From Holosporales bacterium (GTDB lineage: Bacteria; Pseudomonadota; Alphaproteobacteria; UBA3830; JAIRMZ01): a stretch of DNA of 40,310 nucleotides. The position numbers were made by a program, and so were the translations under genes. Position 1 is the first letter of the stretch. Every line of letters starts with the position of its first letter. Below, in pieces: positions 24,541 to 33,150 of the stretch. The stretch covers positions 1 to 40,310 of the forward strand of contig JAIRST010000059.1 of assembly GCA_031255325.1 (NCBI GenBank). The letters run 5' to 3'. The notes under the pieces are model-generated. The model was given only the letters and a program-made list of their open reading frames with translations. It was not told the DNA's origin and made no database searches.

Positions 24541-25629
24541 CTAAGAAGTGCTATACACCTTGTTTGCCCGCAGTTGTCCGCAGGCGGCCAAGATATCTTG
24601 ACCGCGCGACCGGCGCCTAAAGCAATCAATACCGCCTTGTGTAAGAATCCTGGAAAAAGTAGCATAAATTTGAGGGGAAGAAGGCGTAAAAGGAGCTCCT
24701 TCCCAAGGATTAAGTGTTAACAAGTTTACTTTCGCAGGAATCCCACGAAGTAAAGAAAGCAGCGCTCGAGCATCGGCTGGACTATCGTTAATGCCTTTTA
24801 ATAAGGCGTATTCGATTGTCACTTTATCGGTACCACTTAAAGCAGGATACATTCGTACAGCCTGCATAAGGTCTTTCAAAGGATAATGTTCATTGATGGG
24901 CATAAGGTCTGATCGTAACGCCTCCGAAGACGCATGCAGAGAAAGAGCCAAAGGAACGCGGCATTCACGTGCAAGGCGTTCGAGCATGGGGGTGATACCA
25001 GACGTTGAGACTGTGATTCTATGCCGAGAAAAAGCCAGCCCATGAGGATCCATAAAGATTTCAAGGACCTTTTTAAGGGCTTCATAATTAAGGAGAGGTT
25101 CGCCCATGCCCATAAAGACAATGTTTTTTAGGCGATGTGTTAGAGGATCTTTCGGCCAATCGTCGATCGCATCTTTAACAGAGAGTACTTGTGCCACTAT
25201 CTCGTATAACGTCAAATTACGGGTATATCCTTGTGTCCCTGTTCGGCAAAAACGACACTGCAAAGCACACCCCACCTGACTGGAAAGACATATCGTTGCG
25301 CGTGTTTCTTCGGGAATAAAAACAGTCTCAATCGCTTCGAAAGTCGTATCGTCCGCGCTATTCTCGGTGTTCTCCAGGCGAAACAACCATTTTTGGGTGC
25401 CATCAGTGGAAGTCTTATTGTATTGTACCGGCAGGCGCTCACAAGAATAAACCTGTTCCAGCTGTTTACGAACAGAAAGAGAAAGGTTCGTCATATCTTT
25501 AAAATATCGTACACCATGCCTGTACATCCATTCCCAGGTCTGGCGAGCTTGCATAGCCGTTAAGTCGTATGCCTTAAAATAACGCATTAGTTCCGCAAAA
25601 GGTAAGCCAATAAGGGACTTTCTTTCCAT
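24541..25629 (-). CDS. rlmN: Dual-specificity 23S rRNA/tRNA methyltransferase RlmN
   Basis: Radical-SAM enzyme that methylates C2 of A2503 in 23S rRNA and A37 in some tRNAs. The 362 residues have the N-terminal helical part (YDLTAMQARQTWEWMYRHG), the radical-SAM cluster motif CALQCRFCRTG, GMGEPLLNYEAL, HRITVSTSGI and LALSLHASSEALRSDLMPIN, all family hallmarks. The C-terminal Cys region (RSRGQDILAACGQL) includes the conserved catalytic Cys. It is complete and of typical length. The start ATG at 25629 follows a weak purine-rich site. Confidence 0.97.
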   Translation of the reverse strand: MERKSLIGLPFAELMRYFKAYDLTAMQARQTWEWMYRHGVRYFKDMTNLSLSVRKQLEQVYSCERLPVQYNKTSTDGTQKWLFRLENTENSADDTTFEAIETVFIPEETRATICLSSQVGCALQCRFCRTGTQGYTRNLTLYEIVAQVLSVKDAIDDWPKDPLTHRLKNIVFMGMGEPLLNYEALKKVLEIFMDPHGLAFSRHRITVSTSGITPMLERLARECRVPLALSLHASSEALRSDLMPINEHYPLKDLMQAVRMYPALSGTDKVTIEYALLKGINDSPADARALLSLLRGIPAKVNLLTLNPWEGAPFTPSSPQIYATFSRILTQGGIDCFRRRSRGQDILAACGQLRANKVYSTS

Positions 25630-25981
25630 TGCTATCCTCTATTCAGCTTAAAATTCAGCTTTTCAAAGATACCTCTTTTTGAGGTAGAAAGACATTTTAT
25701 TGAAATATAAAATATGCTGGAAATTATAAATATGAGAATTGATAAATAAGGATACAATTTGAGGGATGGAAAGACCTTGTGCTTTTGTATGAAGCCTCAT
25801 CTCTTCCATGACCAGCTTCTCGAACCACTTATGTATGTTTCTGCTGATGAAGGACGCTGAAAAGCCCTGGCGTAAGGCAAAAATATTTCTTTTTAAGAGG
25901 CCTGTTTAAAAGAAGTGTTGCCCCTTACAGAAATAATCCCCTCTTGAAAAAACAAGAGAGGAATTTTTCTTGAAGAGATTC
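25630..25981. other. Intergenic gap between rlmN and the large secreted orphan
   Basis: About 350 bp with no convincing gene: frames on both strands are broken by several stops and no tRNA-like or known RNA fold was recognised. The only clear structure is the hairpin at its right end (25938-25961). Confidence 0.5.
25938..25961 (-). terminator. Hairpin terminator of the large secreted orphan gene
   Basis: CCCCTCTTG (25938-25946) pairs with CAAGAGAGG (25953-25961) around an A6 loop, a 9-bp stem with one G-T pair, 20 bp beyond the stop of the minus-strand gene. The T-run is poor on the minus side (ATTATTT) and better on the plus side (AATTTTT), so it may work in both directions. Confidence 0.6.
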
Positions 25982-28195
25982 TTATTGCTGCTCCGTGTTA
26001 GCTTTATTGCTCATTTTATGGAGTATCCCATAATCAAGTGCAACATCTTTTTCGAGGATCTTCTTTTGTTTTACACCACAATCTATCAAAGTTTTTATTC
26101 TACGAAGAAACGGAAGAATTTCCTGTGTATCTTTCTGTGATTTCGCAATTATATATCTGAGTTGCCTAAGAATTGTAAGAAAAGTCTGTTGGTCAAATGA
26201 CTCTTTGGGTTCTTTTAACATGTTAGAGGCGCCGTATAATAATGAATCGCCCCACGTCTCGATTAAAGAAATGCATTGTTGAGAGGTAATACCACTGGCA
26301 GGGATGCCGAACAGCTGTTGAGATAACGCTTCTGGGGTCTGCTTTATCCAGCCTTGCTCTATAGCGAAACGCTTAAATGCGAGCGATGCCAGATTTGACA
26401 TTATCAATTCCTTTTCATACTCGCCAACGCGAATCTGTTTAAAAGAAAGGAGTGGTTCTATCATCTCATCAGGACGAGGATTTAATGCGAATAACCATTC
26501 TATTGGAGTAAACCATTCTTTTTGGTTGAAAACCATTTTCTCTTGAAGAGACTGCTTTTTAATTCGCGAAAGATGCGCAAATGGAAATTTCGCGAGGTTA
26601 CAACTTTGATTTATATAGTTTGAAGCGTTTGGCGAAGTTAAGATCTCTTTTAAAGCTGTGTTATTGGTTTGTAAGAGAGCCATCCAAAAGGGAGATATAG
26701 AATCTTTCTGCTTCGTAAAATAATCCGCTTTCTTTATGTTGAGCAAGAGTTGACAAATTTCTTCGTTTACTTTTTCTGGATAGCAAGCGGAAAACATTAT
26801 ACTAAACCCTAAAATGGTTGTCTTTATAATCTTGCTAGGGATTTGTTCCTTTGTATCATAATTTGCCGAACCGGGGAAAATATAATGCTCTTCCCCACAT
26901 TGTATCTCGCAAGGAGCATTGGGATTCACGAAGTTGGGAACATACGTCAATGCTGTGGTTAGAGAATCATGACAACTGCACCCTACGGAAATGGCTAACA
27001 ATTTCTGACTGTCAGAATTTTGGAGAAAAGCGCTTAATTCTGGTTTTTTCCCTAATAGAAATTGTATATCCCACAATATATTTTCGTCTCTACCAAAAAA
27101 TGCTAAACGAAAAAGTGTTCGCATGATTTGCTCGTCCATCCAAACATGAAACGTGTTGTTCCAAAAATTCTGAATCCCATCTAAACGATAAAAGATGGAT
27201 TTCTTTCCTGCAATAATCGATAAATTTTCCTTAAAATAATCCATTATCTGAGTTTCATTTTCCATCCTTTTCTGCAGCAATGTTTCTAAGGCAACCCACT
27301 CTTTGTCCTCAAAAGAAAGCTCTTGCTCCTTTGGTATTGGGTCGAACGAGAAAACAGAAAGATCCCCATAGGCGTTAACGGTGACCTTGGGAAGGTGCGA
27401 ATCCTTTGAAAAGGAGGTCTTGTTAACGAAAATGTCATTTAGCTTTGTTGAGCCAGAAACTGCGAAAGCAGTTGCCAAACGGAGAGATAAATCTTTTTCC
27501 TCTTGTTGAAGAGATTTTGATTTTAGATATCTTAATACATAACAAATAGGCTTTTCCTTGAACAAAAGCCCGTTCTCTTTTTTCATCAGAACAGGAACTG
27601 GAATAGTCTCTATTCCTATGCCATCTTTCGTTTTTCCTACTTTGGTACTTTTGTTTAAGAAAAACAATGAGAATTCAGCCATAAGAGCTATATCATTTAA
27701 GCCGTCCTTTTTATCTCTGATTAATAGTGGAGCTAACTCTGGATGAAACAAGAAACACCGATACGGATCGATCACACAAGGATTATTCTCAGTAATTAAC
27801 TCTCCAAGAGACCAAAGATAAGTCTGTATTCGCTTTTGAGCATATTCTGGGCCGAAATGGATCATATTCATGGCCATATTAAAGGACATACAATGCCCTC
27901 TTTCTAAAGCATGTCCTATCCCTTTATCCGTTGGATCAATAAATAGGTGAAATTTAAAATAGTTATAATCTGACAATATCGCAGCAATGCGCTCAAAAAG
28001 AGAACGTTCAATATCTTGCTCAGAGTAGGTTTTTTCAAAACCCTCTGAACGAGAAGGGAGGGCCTGATCTTCGCTAAAAAAGCGTTGATTTATTTGATTG
28101 TAGTTGTCGACCACAGTATCTGACTGTATAGCTGATAGTTGTTCCGCGGAAACTAATATCGCAAACAATGAAAAAAAGGTTTTTATTTTACTCAT
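25982..28195 (-). CDS. Large secreted protein with ankyrin-like segments, unknown function
   Basis: Family not recognised. The start is the ATG at 28195, which has GGAG 6 nt upstream; a second ATG at 28198 is adjacent. The 737 residues begin with a signal peptide (MSKIKTFFSLFAILVSAEQLSA). The mature part is helical and lysine-rich. Around residues 500-585 two stretches resemble degenerate ankyrin units: SPFWMALLQTNNTALKEIL and TPIEWLFALNPRPDEMIEPL. The combination suggests an exported, possibly host-directed, repeat protein (inference). It has its own terminator, and its promoter must overlap the start of the divergent gene at 28197, whose ATG overlaps nearly base for base. Confidence 0.8.
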   Translation of the reverse strand: MSKIKTFFSLFAILVSAEQLSAIQSDTVVDNYNQINQRFFSEDQALPSRSEGFEKTYSEQDIERSLFERIAAILSDYNYFKFHLFIDPTDKGIGHALERGHCMSFNMAMNMIHFGPEYAQKRIQTYLWSLGELITENNPCVIDPYRCFLFHPELAPLLIRDKKDGLNDIALMAEFSLFFLNKSTKVGKTKDGIGIETIPVPVLMKKENGLLFKEKPICYVLRYLKSKSLQQEEKDLSLRLATAFAVSGSTKLNDIFVNKTSFSKDSHLPKVTVNAYGDLSVFSFDPIPKEQELSFEDKEWVALETLLQKRMENETQIMDYFKENLSIIAGKKSIFYRLDGIQNFWNNTFHVWMDEQIMRTLFRLAFFGRDENILWDIQFLLGKKPELSAFLQNSDSQKLLAISVGCSCHDSLTTALTYVPNFVNPNAPCEIQCGEEHYIFPGSANYDTKEQIPSKIIKTTILGFSIMFSACYPEKVNEEICQLLLNIKKADYFTKQKDSISPFWMALLQTNNTALKEILTSPNASNYINQSCNLAKFPFAHLSRIKKQSLQEKMVFNQKEWFTPIEWLFALNPRPDEMIEPLLSFKQIRVGEYEKELIMSNLASLAFKRFAIEQGWIKQTPEALSQQLFGIPASGITSQQCISLIETWGDSLLYGASNMLKEPKESFDQQTFLTILRQLRYIIAKSQKDTQEILPFLRRIKTLIDCGVKQKKILEKDVALDYGILHKMSNKANTEQQ

Positions 28196-28196
28196 C

Positions 28197-28682
28197 ATGA
28201 ACTCCATTATTGCATATTGTATACATTTTTTTAGTTCTTCTGCAATATTGTTCCCCTCTTTGTGTTTTGTAAAGATTGCTATAGCAGATCCGGGAGATAT
28301 TTACACGCGGGATCGTATTATCCATGCTTTAGGACCTCATTTTCATGTGGAATTTGTTGTTGCTTTGAAGCAACAAATTTTAAATTTCTACGCATCCTAT
28401 AAACGAAAAGCTAGTCCTGGTTCTCGGACAGAGGTTAATCGGCAGACGTATGACCTTTTGCAAGAGGCTATTGCGTGTCGTGCAAGTGATGTGCATTTTG
28501 AGCCTGAAGATTCTTTGGTGCCGCTTTCTTCTTCGAAACTTCCCTCTTCGGACCTATCCCTGCCGCACTCCTCAACATCTCAAAGCAACCGGTCATGTGC
28601 GAAAATACAGACTCTATCTTTGGATGCTGAATTTATATGTCTGATCGCCTCGTTTGATGGTAAAGCGCCAAACGGGAAATGA
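28197..28682 (+). CDS. Small secreted protein, possibly truncated, with ASDVHFEP motif
   Basis: Family uncertain. From the ATG at 28197 it is 161 residues: a signal-like N-terminus (MNSIIAYCIHFFSSSAILF, then CFVKIAIA with a plausible cleavage site) followed by a soluble domain. YDLLQEAIACRASDVHFEPE strongly recalls the LLxxAIxxxASDIHxEP segment of type II secretion/type IV pilus ATPases, but the following VRYRIDG block is missing and the sequence turns Ser-rich, so it may be a truncated derivative or coincidence. The 3' 69 bp overlap the degP end on the opposite strand, which suggests the original end was lost. No ribosome binding site is visible. Confidence 0.5.
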   Translation: MNSIIAYCIHFFSSSAILFPSLCFVKIAIADPGDIYTRDRIIHALGPHFHVEFVVALKQQILNFYASYKRKASPGSRTEVNRQTYDLLQEAIACRASDVHFEPEDSLVPLSSSKLPSSDLSLPHSSTSQSNRSCAKIQTLSLDAEFICLIASFDGKAPNGK

Positions 28683-30017
28683 TATTTGCAATGCGGACTG
28701 CACATCGCTGACAGAAGCAATCTTTTTCCCATTGATTTTTAACAAAATATCCCCTGGCATAAGCTCAATAGCAGCTTCTTTTGCGATAGAGAAAACAACA
28801 ACTCCTTCGGATTCCAAAATAGGAGCCGCCAGCTCAGCGACAACGGCAGGATTGATATTACAGATTGTAATACCATCAAGAGGGTGCCGCCCTTTAAGAG
28901 TCGTCAACTTTCTAGCTGGAATGTCCGCTGGTGCAGTAAGGGTAACATCAATTTCAAGAGAGTCTCTTTTACGTTGAACGTGAAGACGTATTTTATCTCC
29001 GATGCTTTTTGTGCCAATACGAAAAATAAAAGCCTGTTCATCCTCAATAATACGTCCATCGATATGCGTAACGATATCGCCAACTTGTAAGCCAGCTTTC
29101 TCTGCCGGACTATTTTTTAACACGGCAACGATCTGCGTTCCTTGTGCACGCGCCATGCCCAAGGCATCGGCAACTTCTTGTGGGATAGGAGCGTGTTTAA
29201 CCCCGAGCCAAGGACGAATGACTTTTCCTCCATGATCTGCCACAGAGATAATCTGCCGAATTAAATCGGCAGGAATAGCAAACCCAAGTCCATGCGATCC
29301 ACCCGATGTAGATAAAATAAATGTATTCACACCGACGAGTTTTCCATCAAGGCTAACGAGAGCTCCACCGGAATTGCCTCGGTTGATAGAAGCATCTGTT
29401 TGAATATAATAACGATAGCCACCTTCTCCAACATGAGTGCGCGCCAAAGCCGAGATAATGCCCGATGTAACTGATTGTCCTACCCCAAAAGGATTGCCAA
29501 TGGCGAGGACTAAGTCTCCAACCTCCAGTGTATCGATGCTTCTGAGCTCTAAGTAAGGAAGAGGAACTTTCGCATTTTGGATTTTTAAAAGGGTTAAGTC
29601 TGTTTTGGCATCATCGACAACGATATGAGCTTCGAATTCTCGACCGTCGTGAAGGACAAGACGAATTTCCGATGCATTCTCGACAATATGGTGATTTGTA
29701 ATAACCAGCCCATCAGAACGAACAATTACTCCCGATCCAAGGGCATTTTGGATACGCTCCATGGGTAATGCTCCAGAAAAGGGCCCGAATAGGCTTCCAA
29801 AAAATGGATCTGACAAAATCGATATCGTGCCTTGTACTTTGCGTTTTGCATAGATATTTACAACCGCAGGAGAAGACTTTTTAACAACTGGACTGAAAGA
29901 TTGTGCCATTTCCGTCCGTGTTTGTGGCACGTGTTCAGGAGAAGGGTCGACCGCTTGTGTGCTAATCGGTAGGAGAGAAAAGGCACTCAACACTGTGGTA
30001 AGAAAGTACTCTTTCAT
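28614..30017 (-). CDS. degP: Do-type periplasmic serine endoprotease (DegP/HtrA)
   Basis: Degrades or refolds misfolded envelope proteins. The 467 residues start with a signal peptide (cleavage near STQA), then a trypsin-like domain with the catalytic triad His110 (ITNHHIVENA), Asp140 (DDAKTDLTLLKI) and Ser216 (NRGNSGGAL), followed by two PDZ domains (about 280-370 and 385-467; GTQIVAVLKNSPAEKAGLQ and GDILLKINGKKIASVSDVQ). The length fits DegP/DegQ; calling degP rather than degQ is a choice. The ribosome binding site is GGGAG. The stop lies inside a convergent overlap with the small gene at 28197. Confidence 0.94.
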   Translation of the reverse strand: MKEYFLTTVLSAFSLLPISTQAVDPSPEHVPQTRTEMAQSFSPVVKKSSPAVVNIYAKRKVQGTISILSDPFFGSLFGPFSGALPMERIQNALGSGVIVRSDGLVITNHHIVENASEIRLVLHDGREFEAHIVVDDAKTDLTLLKIQNAKVPLPYLELRSIDTLEVGDLVLAIGNPFGVGQSVTSGIISALARTHVGEGGYRYYIQTDASINRGNSGGALVSLDGKLVGVNTFILSTSGGSHGLGFAIPADLIRQIISVADHGGKVIRPWLGVKHAPIPQEVADALGMARAQGTQIVAVLKNSPAEKAGLQVGDIVTHIDGRIIEDEQAFIFRIGTKSIGDKIRLHVQRKRDSLEIDVTLTAPADIPARKLTTLKGRHPLDGITICNINPAVVAELAAPILESEGVVVFSIAKEAAIELMPGDILLKINGKKIASVSDVQSALQISFPVWRFTIKRGDQTYKFSIQR

Positions 30018-30065
30018 AAGTATATCTCCCTAAAAATTCCAAATTTTCATGCTAGCATAACGCGT

Positions 30066-31199
30066 TTAAATTGAAAAATCTTCAATGAGTTTTAGTGTTT
30101 CTTCGCAAATTTTTTCTTGATTAAACTCTTGTTCTGCACGTTCACGGCCGCGTTTTCCCATTTTAAGCCGCAGTTTTGGATTTTGAATAAGGGTGCGCAA
30201 AGCATCTGCGAGCGGAAAAACGGTTTGCGGGGGTACGAGTAAGCCGTTGTCCTGATGGCGTACGACCTCGCGACATCCTACGGAATCTGTAGTAATAATA
30301 GGTCTTCCGGACGCGGCGGCTTCTAAAAGGGCCTTTGGAATACCTTCTCGATAAGAAGGCAAGCAGACAATGTGCGATTCAGCAAAAACACGAACCATAT
30401 CTTTCTGTTCCTCACACCATTTAACGACTCCTGACTTTGTCCAATCCTGTAAAATCTCTATCGGAACAGCTGCTGGGTTCTGAGGATCCGCTCTGCCTAC
30501 AAGCAAGAATTGTGCTTCTATTTTTTCTGTTTTTAATATCCGTGCTGCTTCGACAAACTCTCTGATCCCTTTATGCCAAAGCATTCGAGCTGGTAAAACG
30601 ATAGTACAGGATCCCGAAGGTTCTGAAGTAGGAGAAAAGCGTGTGCAGTCCACACCAGATCCGCGGACAATAGAAAGATGCGATAAGGCAAGAGCATGAA
30701 AAAGAGCGTAATCATCTGTATTTTGTACGATTATGCATGTTGGCTTTAAAAGAAAGCGCAGTACCAATAAAAGAGCTTTTTTGATGCACAAAATTTTTAA
30801 CGTTTTTTCGGTAAAGAGATAGCCCAAACCTGTAATAAAATTAATACATCGCGCTTTTGTAGAAAAAAGCGTAGCTATCGTGCCATAAAGAACAGGTTTT
30901 AGAGAAACATTAAGGATATACTTTGGTTTTTCTTTGTATAGTAGGTAAAAAAGACGGAATAAAATCTTTGCTTCTTTTAGCAGATTCATGCTTTTTCTGT
31001 TCCACGGGAAAGGAATAATCCGGATGTCTTCTCCATAATGGATCAATGACGTTTTAATAGTAGGAGTTGTAGCAACAGAGACAATTGCTCCACGTTGCTG
31101 TAAAGCCTTGGCAAGGGCTAAGCGATGGGAGAGAAAATACTGTTCCTCTGTTACTAGTAACAGGACGTTTTTACCTTCAAATATGTCAGGCAGTGTCAT
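30066..31199 (-). CDS. GT4-family glycosyltransferase
   Basis: Transfers a sugar to a lipid-linked or polysaccharide acceptor, probably for a surface glycan. The start is the ATG at 31199, 4 bp after the asnB stop; the frame is open further but overlaps asnB. The 377 residues have an N-terminal Rossmann domain (NVLLLVTEEQYFLSHRLALA), NFITGLGYLFTEKT, and the C-terminal nucleotide-sugar domain with RMLWHKGIREFVEAARILK, LPSYREGIPKALLEAAASGR and CREVVRHQDNGLLVPP, where the two-Glu EGIPKALLE motif marks GT4 enzymes. The resemblance is to WbpL/PglA-like transferases of O-antigen clusters. It is co-transcribed with asnB and the sugar dehydrogenase. Confidence 0.88.
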   Translation of the reverse strand: MTLPDIFEGKNVLLLVTEEQYFLSHRLALAKALQQRGAIVSVATTPTIKTSLIHYGEDIRIIPFPWNRKSMNLLKEAKILFRLFYLLYKEKPKYILNVSLKPVLYGTIATLFSTKARCINFITGLGYLFTEKTLKILCIKKALLLVLRFLLKPTCIIVQNTDDYALFHALALSHLSIVRGSGVDCTRFSPTSEPSGSCTIVLPARMLWHKGIREFVEAARILKTEKIEAQFLLVGRADPQNPAAVPIEILQDWTKSGVVKWCEEQKDMVRVFAESHIVCLPSYREGIPKALLEAAASGRPIITTDSVGCREVVRHQDNGLLVPPQTVFPLADALRTLIQNPKLRLKMGKRGRERAEQEFNQEKICEETLKLIEDFSI

Positions 31200-31203
31200 A
31201 AGT

Positions 31204-33141
31204 CTAAAGTGACACTTCTGGGTTGGCACGCAACCAAGATTGAAATGCGAGAATATCCCACAAACAGTATCCTTCATTTGTTCCTTCAAGATGCTTATGC
31301 CATAGAGCTCGTACAGCGTGAAGGTCAAATACACCTTGGCCACGCAGCAATTCTTCATCAATCAGGTCTTCTGCCCAAGCACGCAATGGTCCACGCAACC
31401 ACGTATGAATAGGAGCAGCAAATCCCATTTTTGGCCTTTCGATAAGAGAGCGTGGCACACGTTTATAAAGGACTTCGCATAATGCCCATTTTGTTATACC
31501 GTGACGAATTTTCATGCGCTGCGGCAATCTCCATGAAAACTCTACAATACGGTGATCAAGTAGGGGAACGCGCGCTTCAAGAGCAACACGCATACTGGAA
31601 CGATCTACTTTTGTCAAAATATCATCAGGTAAATACGTAATAAGGTCTAAAAACTGCATGCGGTCGCAGAAATCAGGTATCTTTTGCTTAAGAGAAGCAT
31701 CCCACAAGACGTTATGGAGTTCCGAAGCGTTCAAAACCAAAGAGTTCGGATGCTTCCAATGGCTGATGATACTTGTATAAATACTCTCTTCTCCAGAGAG
31801 TTCTATAACTGCTGCTAATGTGCACAGTTTATGTCCAAGTTGAGAAGGCACGTAACGGGGAAATAGATATGCTCCCATCTGACACACCTTTGCGCAAATA
31901 TTTGAACGCAACATCTTCGCAAACAAAGCTGTGCATGGAATTTTTGATAGAGCATGACACTGCTGTGCCCAACGATAACGATTATATCCCGCAAACAGCT
32001 CATCTCCTCCATCACCTGAAAGAGCAACCGTGACATGCTTTCGTGTCAGAGCGCTCACCAACATTGTTGGAATCTGAGAAGAATCGGCGAAAGGTTCATC
32101 ATACCACTGTGGCAATTCTTCAACTAGCAGCAATGCATCCTTGTCATCGGCATAAAGCTCTGTGTGATGTGTTCCCAAATGCTGCGCAACAGCTGCCGCA
32201 TAAGGGGCTTCATTATACTCCTGATCAGAAAACCCAATGGAAAATGTACGCACTGGAACGTCACTTTGTTCCACCATAAGCGCCGTAACCAAAGAAGAAT
32301 CTATTCCACCAGAGAGAAAAGCACCAATTGGTACATCTGCTACCATACGGCATTTCACGGCTTCTTTTAAAAGAGACTCAAGCTCTTCTAACAGCGCTTT
32401 TTCATCGCAACACTTTTTCCGGTCCTGAAGACCTTGCAGAACGACATTCTGTGCTTGCCAGAAAGGACGCACAACAGGATCTTCTCCAAGGTGTAGCTGA
32501 AGATAATATCCTGGTTCAAGTTTATGCACACCTTTATAGATTGTGCGTGGTGCGGGAATGTAATTAAAACGCATAAAAGATGCTACAGAGTCTCGATCGA
32601 GCGTAGGGTGCCATCCATGATAAGCACGTAAAGCTTTAAGCTCAGATCCAAAAGCAAAGACACCATCCAGCATGCCCCAATACAAGGGCTTAATGCCCAA
32701 CCGATCTCGTGCACACCATAGAACGCGGTCCTGTTTATCAAAAAGAGCAAAAGCAAACATGCCGACGAGGCGGTCTAGAGTTTTTTCCACGCCCCAAACG
32801 GCGCAAGCCTCTAAAATAACTTCTGTGTCTGAATTGCCACGAAAGGAATATCCGTATTTCATTAAATCTTCAGCTATTTCTTTGTGTGAATACACTTCAC
32901 CATTATAGACAATCACGTAACGCCCTGAGGCTGATACCATGGGCTGGTGCCCAGCAGCCGATAAATCACGAATGGCTAAACGACGATGTCCTAAAGCAGC
33001 GCCCTGTTCGGCAGATACCCACGTTCCCCGAGAATCTGGACCGCGATGCGACAACACATCCGTCATTTTATCTATTGTATGCGCTAATGTAGCGCTACTG
33101 AGTTTGTGCGTATCGTCAATCAGTCCTGCTATACCACACAT
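31204..33141 (-). CDS. asnB: Asparagine synthase (glutamine-hydrolysing)
   Basis: Either makes asparagine or, in this setting, amidates a sugar acid, as WbpS-type enzymes do. The 645-residue protein has the N-terminal nucleophile MCGIAGLI (Cys2), the glutaminase motifs HRGPDSRG at 32-39 and YNGEVY at 79-84, and in the synthetase half the ATP-pyrophosphatase loop SGGIDSS at 277-283, followed by DEPFADSSQIPT and ALSGDGGDELFAGYNRY. It lies between a TviB-type dehydrogenase and a glycosyltransferase with short gaps, so amidation of a uronic acid in a surface polysaccharide is the likely job (inference). Confidence 0.93.
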   Translation of the reverse strand: MCGIAGLIDDTHKLSSATLAHTIDKMTDVLSHRGPDSRGTWVSAEQGAALGHRRLAIRDLSAAGHQPMVSASGRYVIVYNGEVYSHKEIAEDLMKYGYSFRGNSDTEVILEACAVWGVEKTLDRLVGMFAFALFDKQDRVLWCARDRLGIKPLYWGMLDGVFAFGSELKALRAYHGWHPTLDRDSVASFMRFNYIPAPRTIYKGVHKLEPGYYLQLHLGEDPVVRPFWQAQNVVLQGLQDRKKCCDEKALLEELESLLKEAVKCRMVADVPIGAFLSGGIDSSLVTALMVEQSDVPVRTFSIGFSDQEYNEAPYAAAVAQHLGTHHTELYADDKDALLLVEELPQWYDEPFADSSQIPTMLVSALTRKHVTVALSGDGGDELFAGYNRYRWAQQCHALSKIPCTALFAKMLRSNICAKVCQMGAYLFPRYVPSQLGHKLCTLAAVIELSGEESIYTSIISHWKHPNSLVLNASELHNVLWDASLKQKIPDFCDRMQFLDLITYLPDDILTKVDRSSMRVALEARVPLLDHRIVEFSWRLPQRMKIRHGITKWALCEVLYKRVPRSLIERPKMGFAAPIHTWLRGPLRAWAEDLIDEELLRGQGVFDLHAVRALWHKHLEGTNEGYCLWDILAFQSWLRANPEVSL

Positions 33142-33150
33142 TTTCTTTCC

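Noticed and set aside
25740..25930. Possible small RNA or gene fragment between rlmN and the secreted orphan
   Set aside because: Frames on both strands are broken by several stops and no known RNA consensus was recognised.
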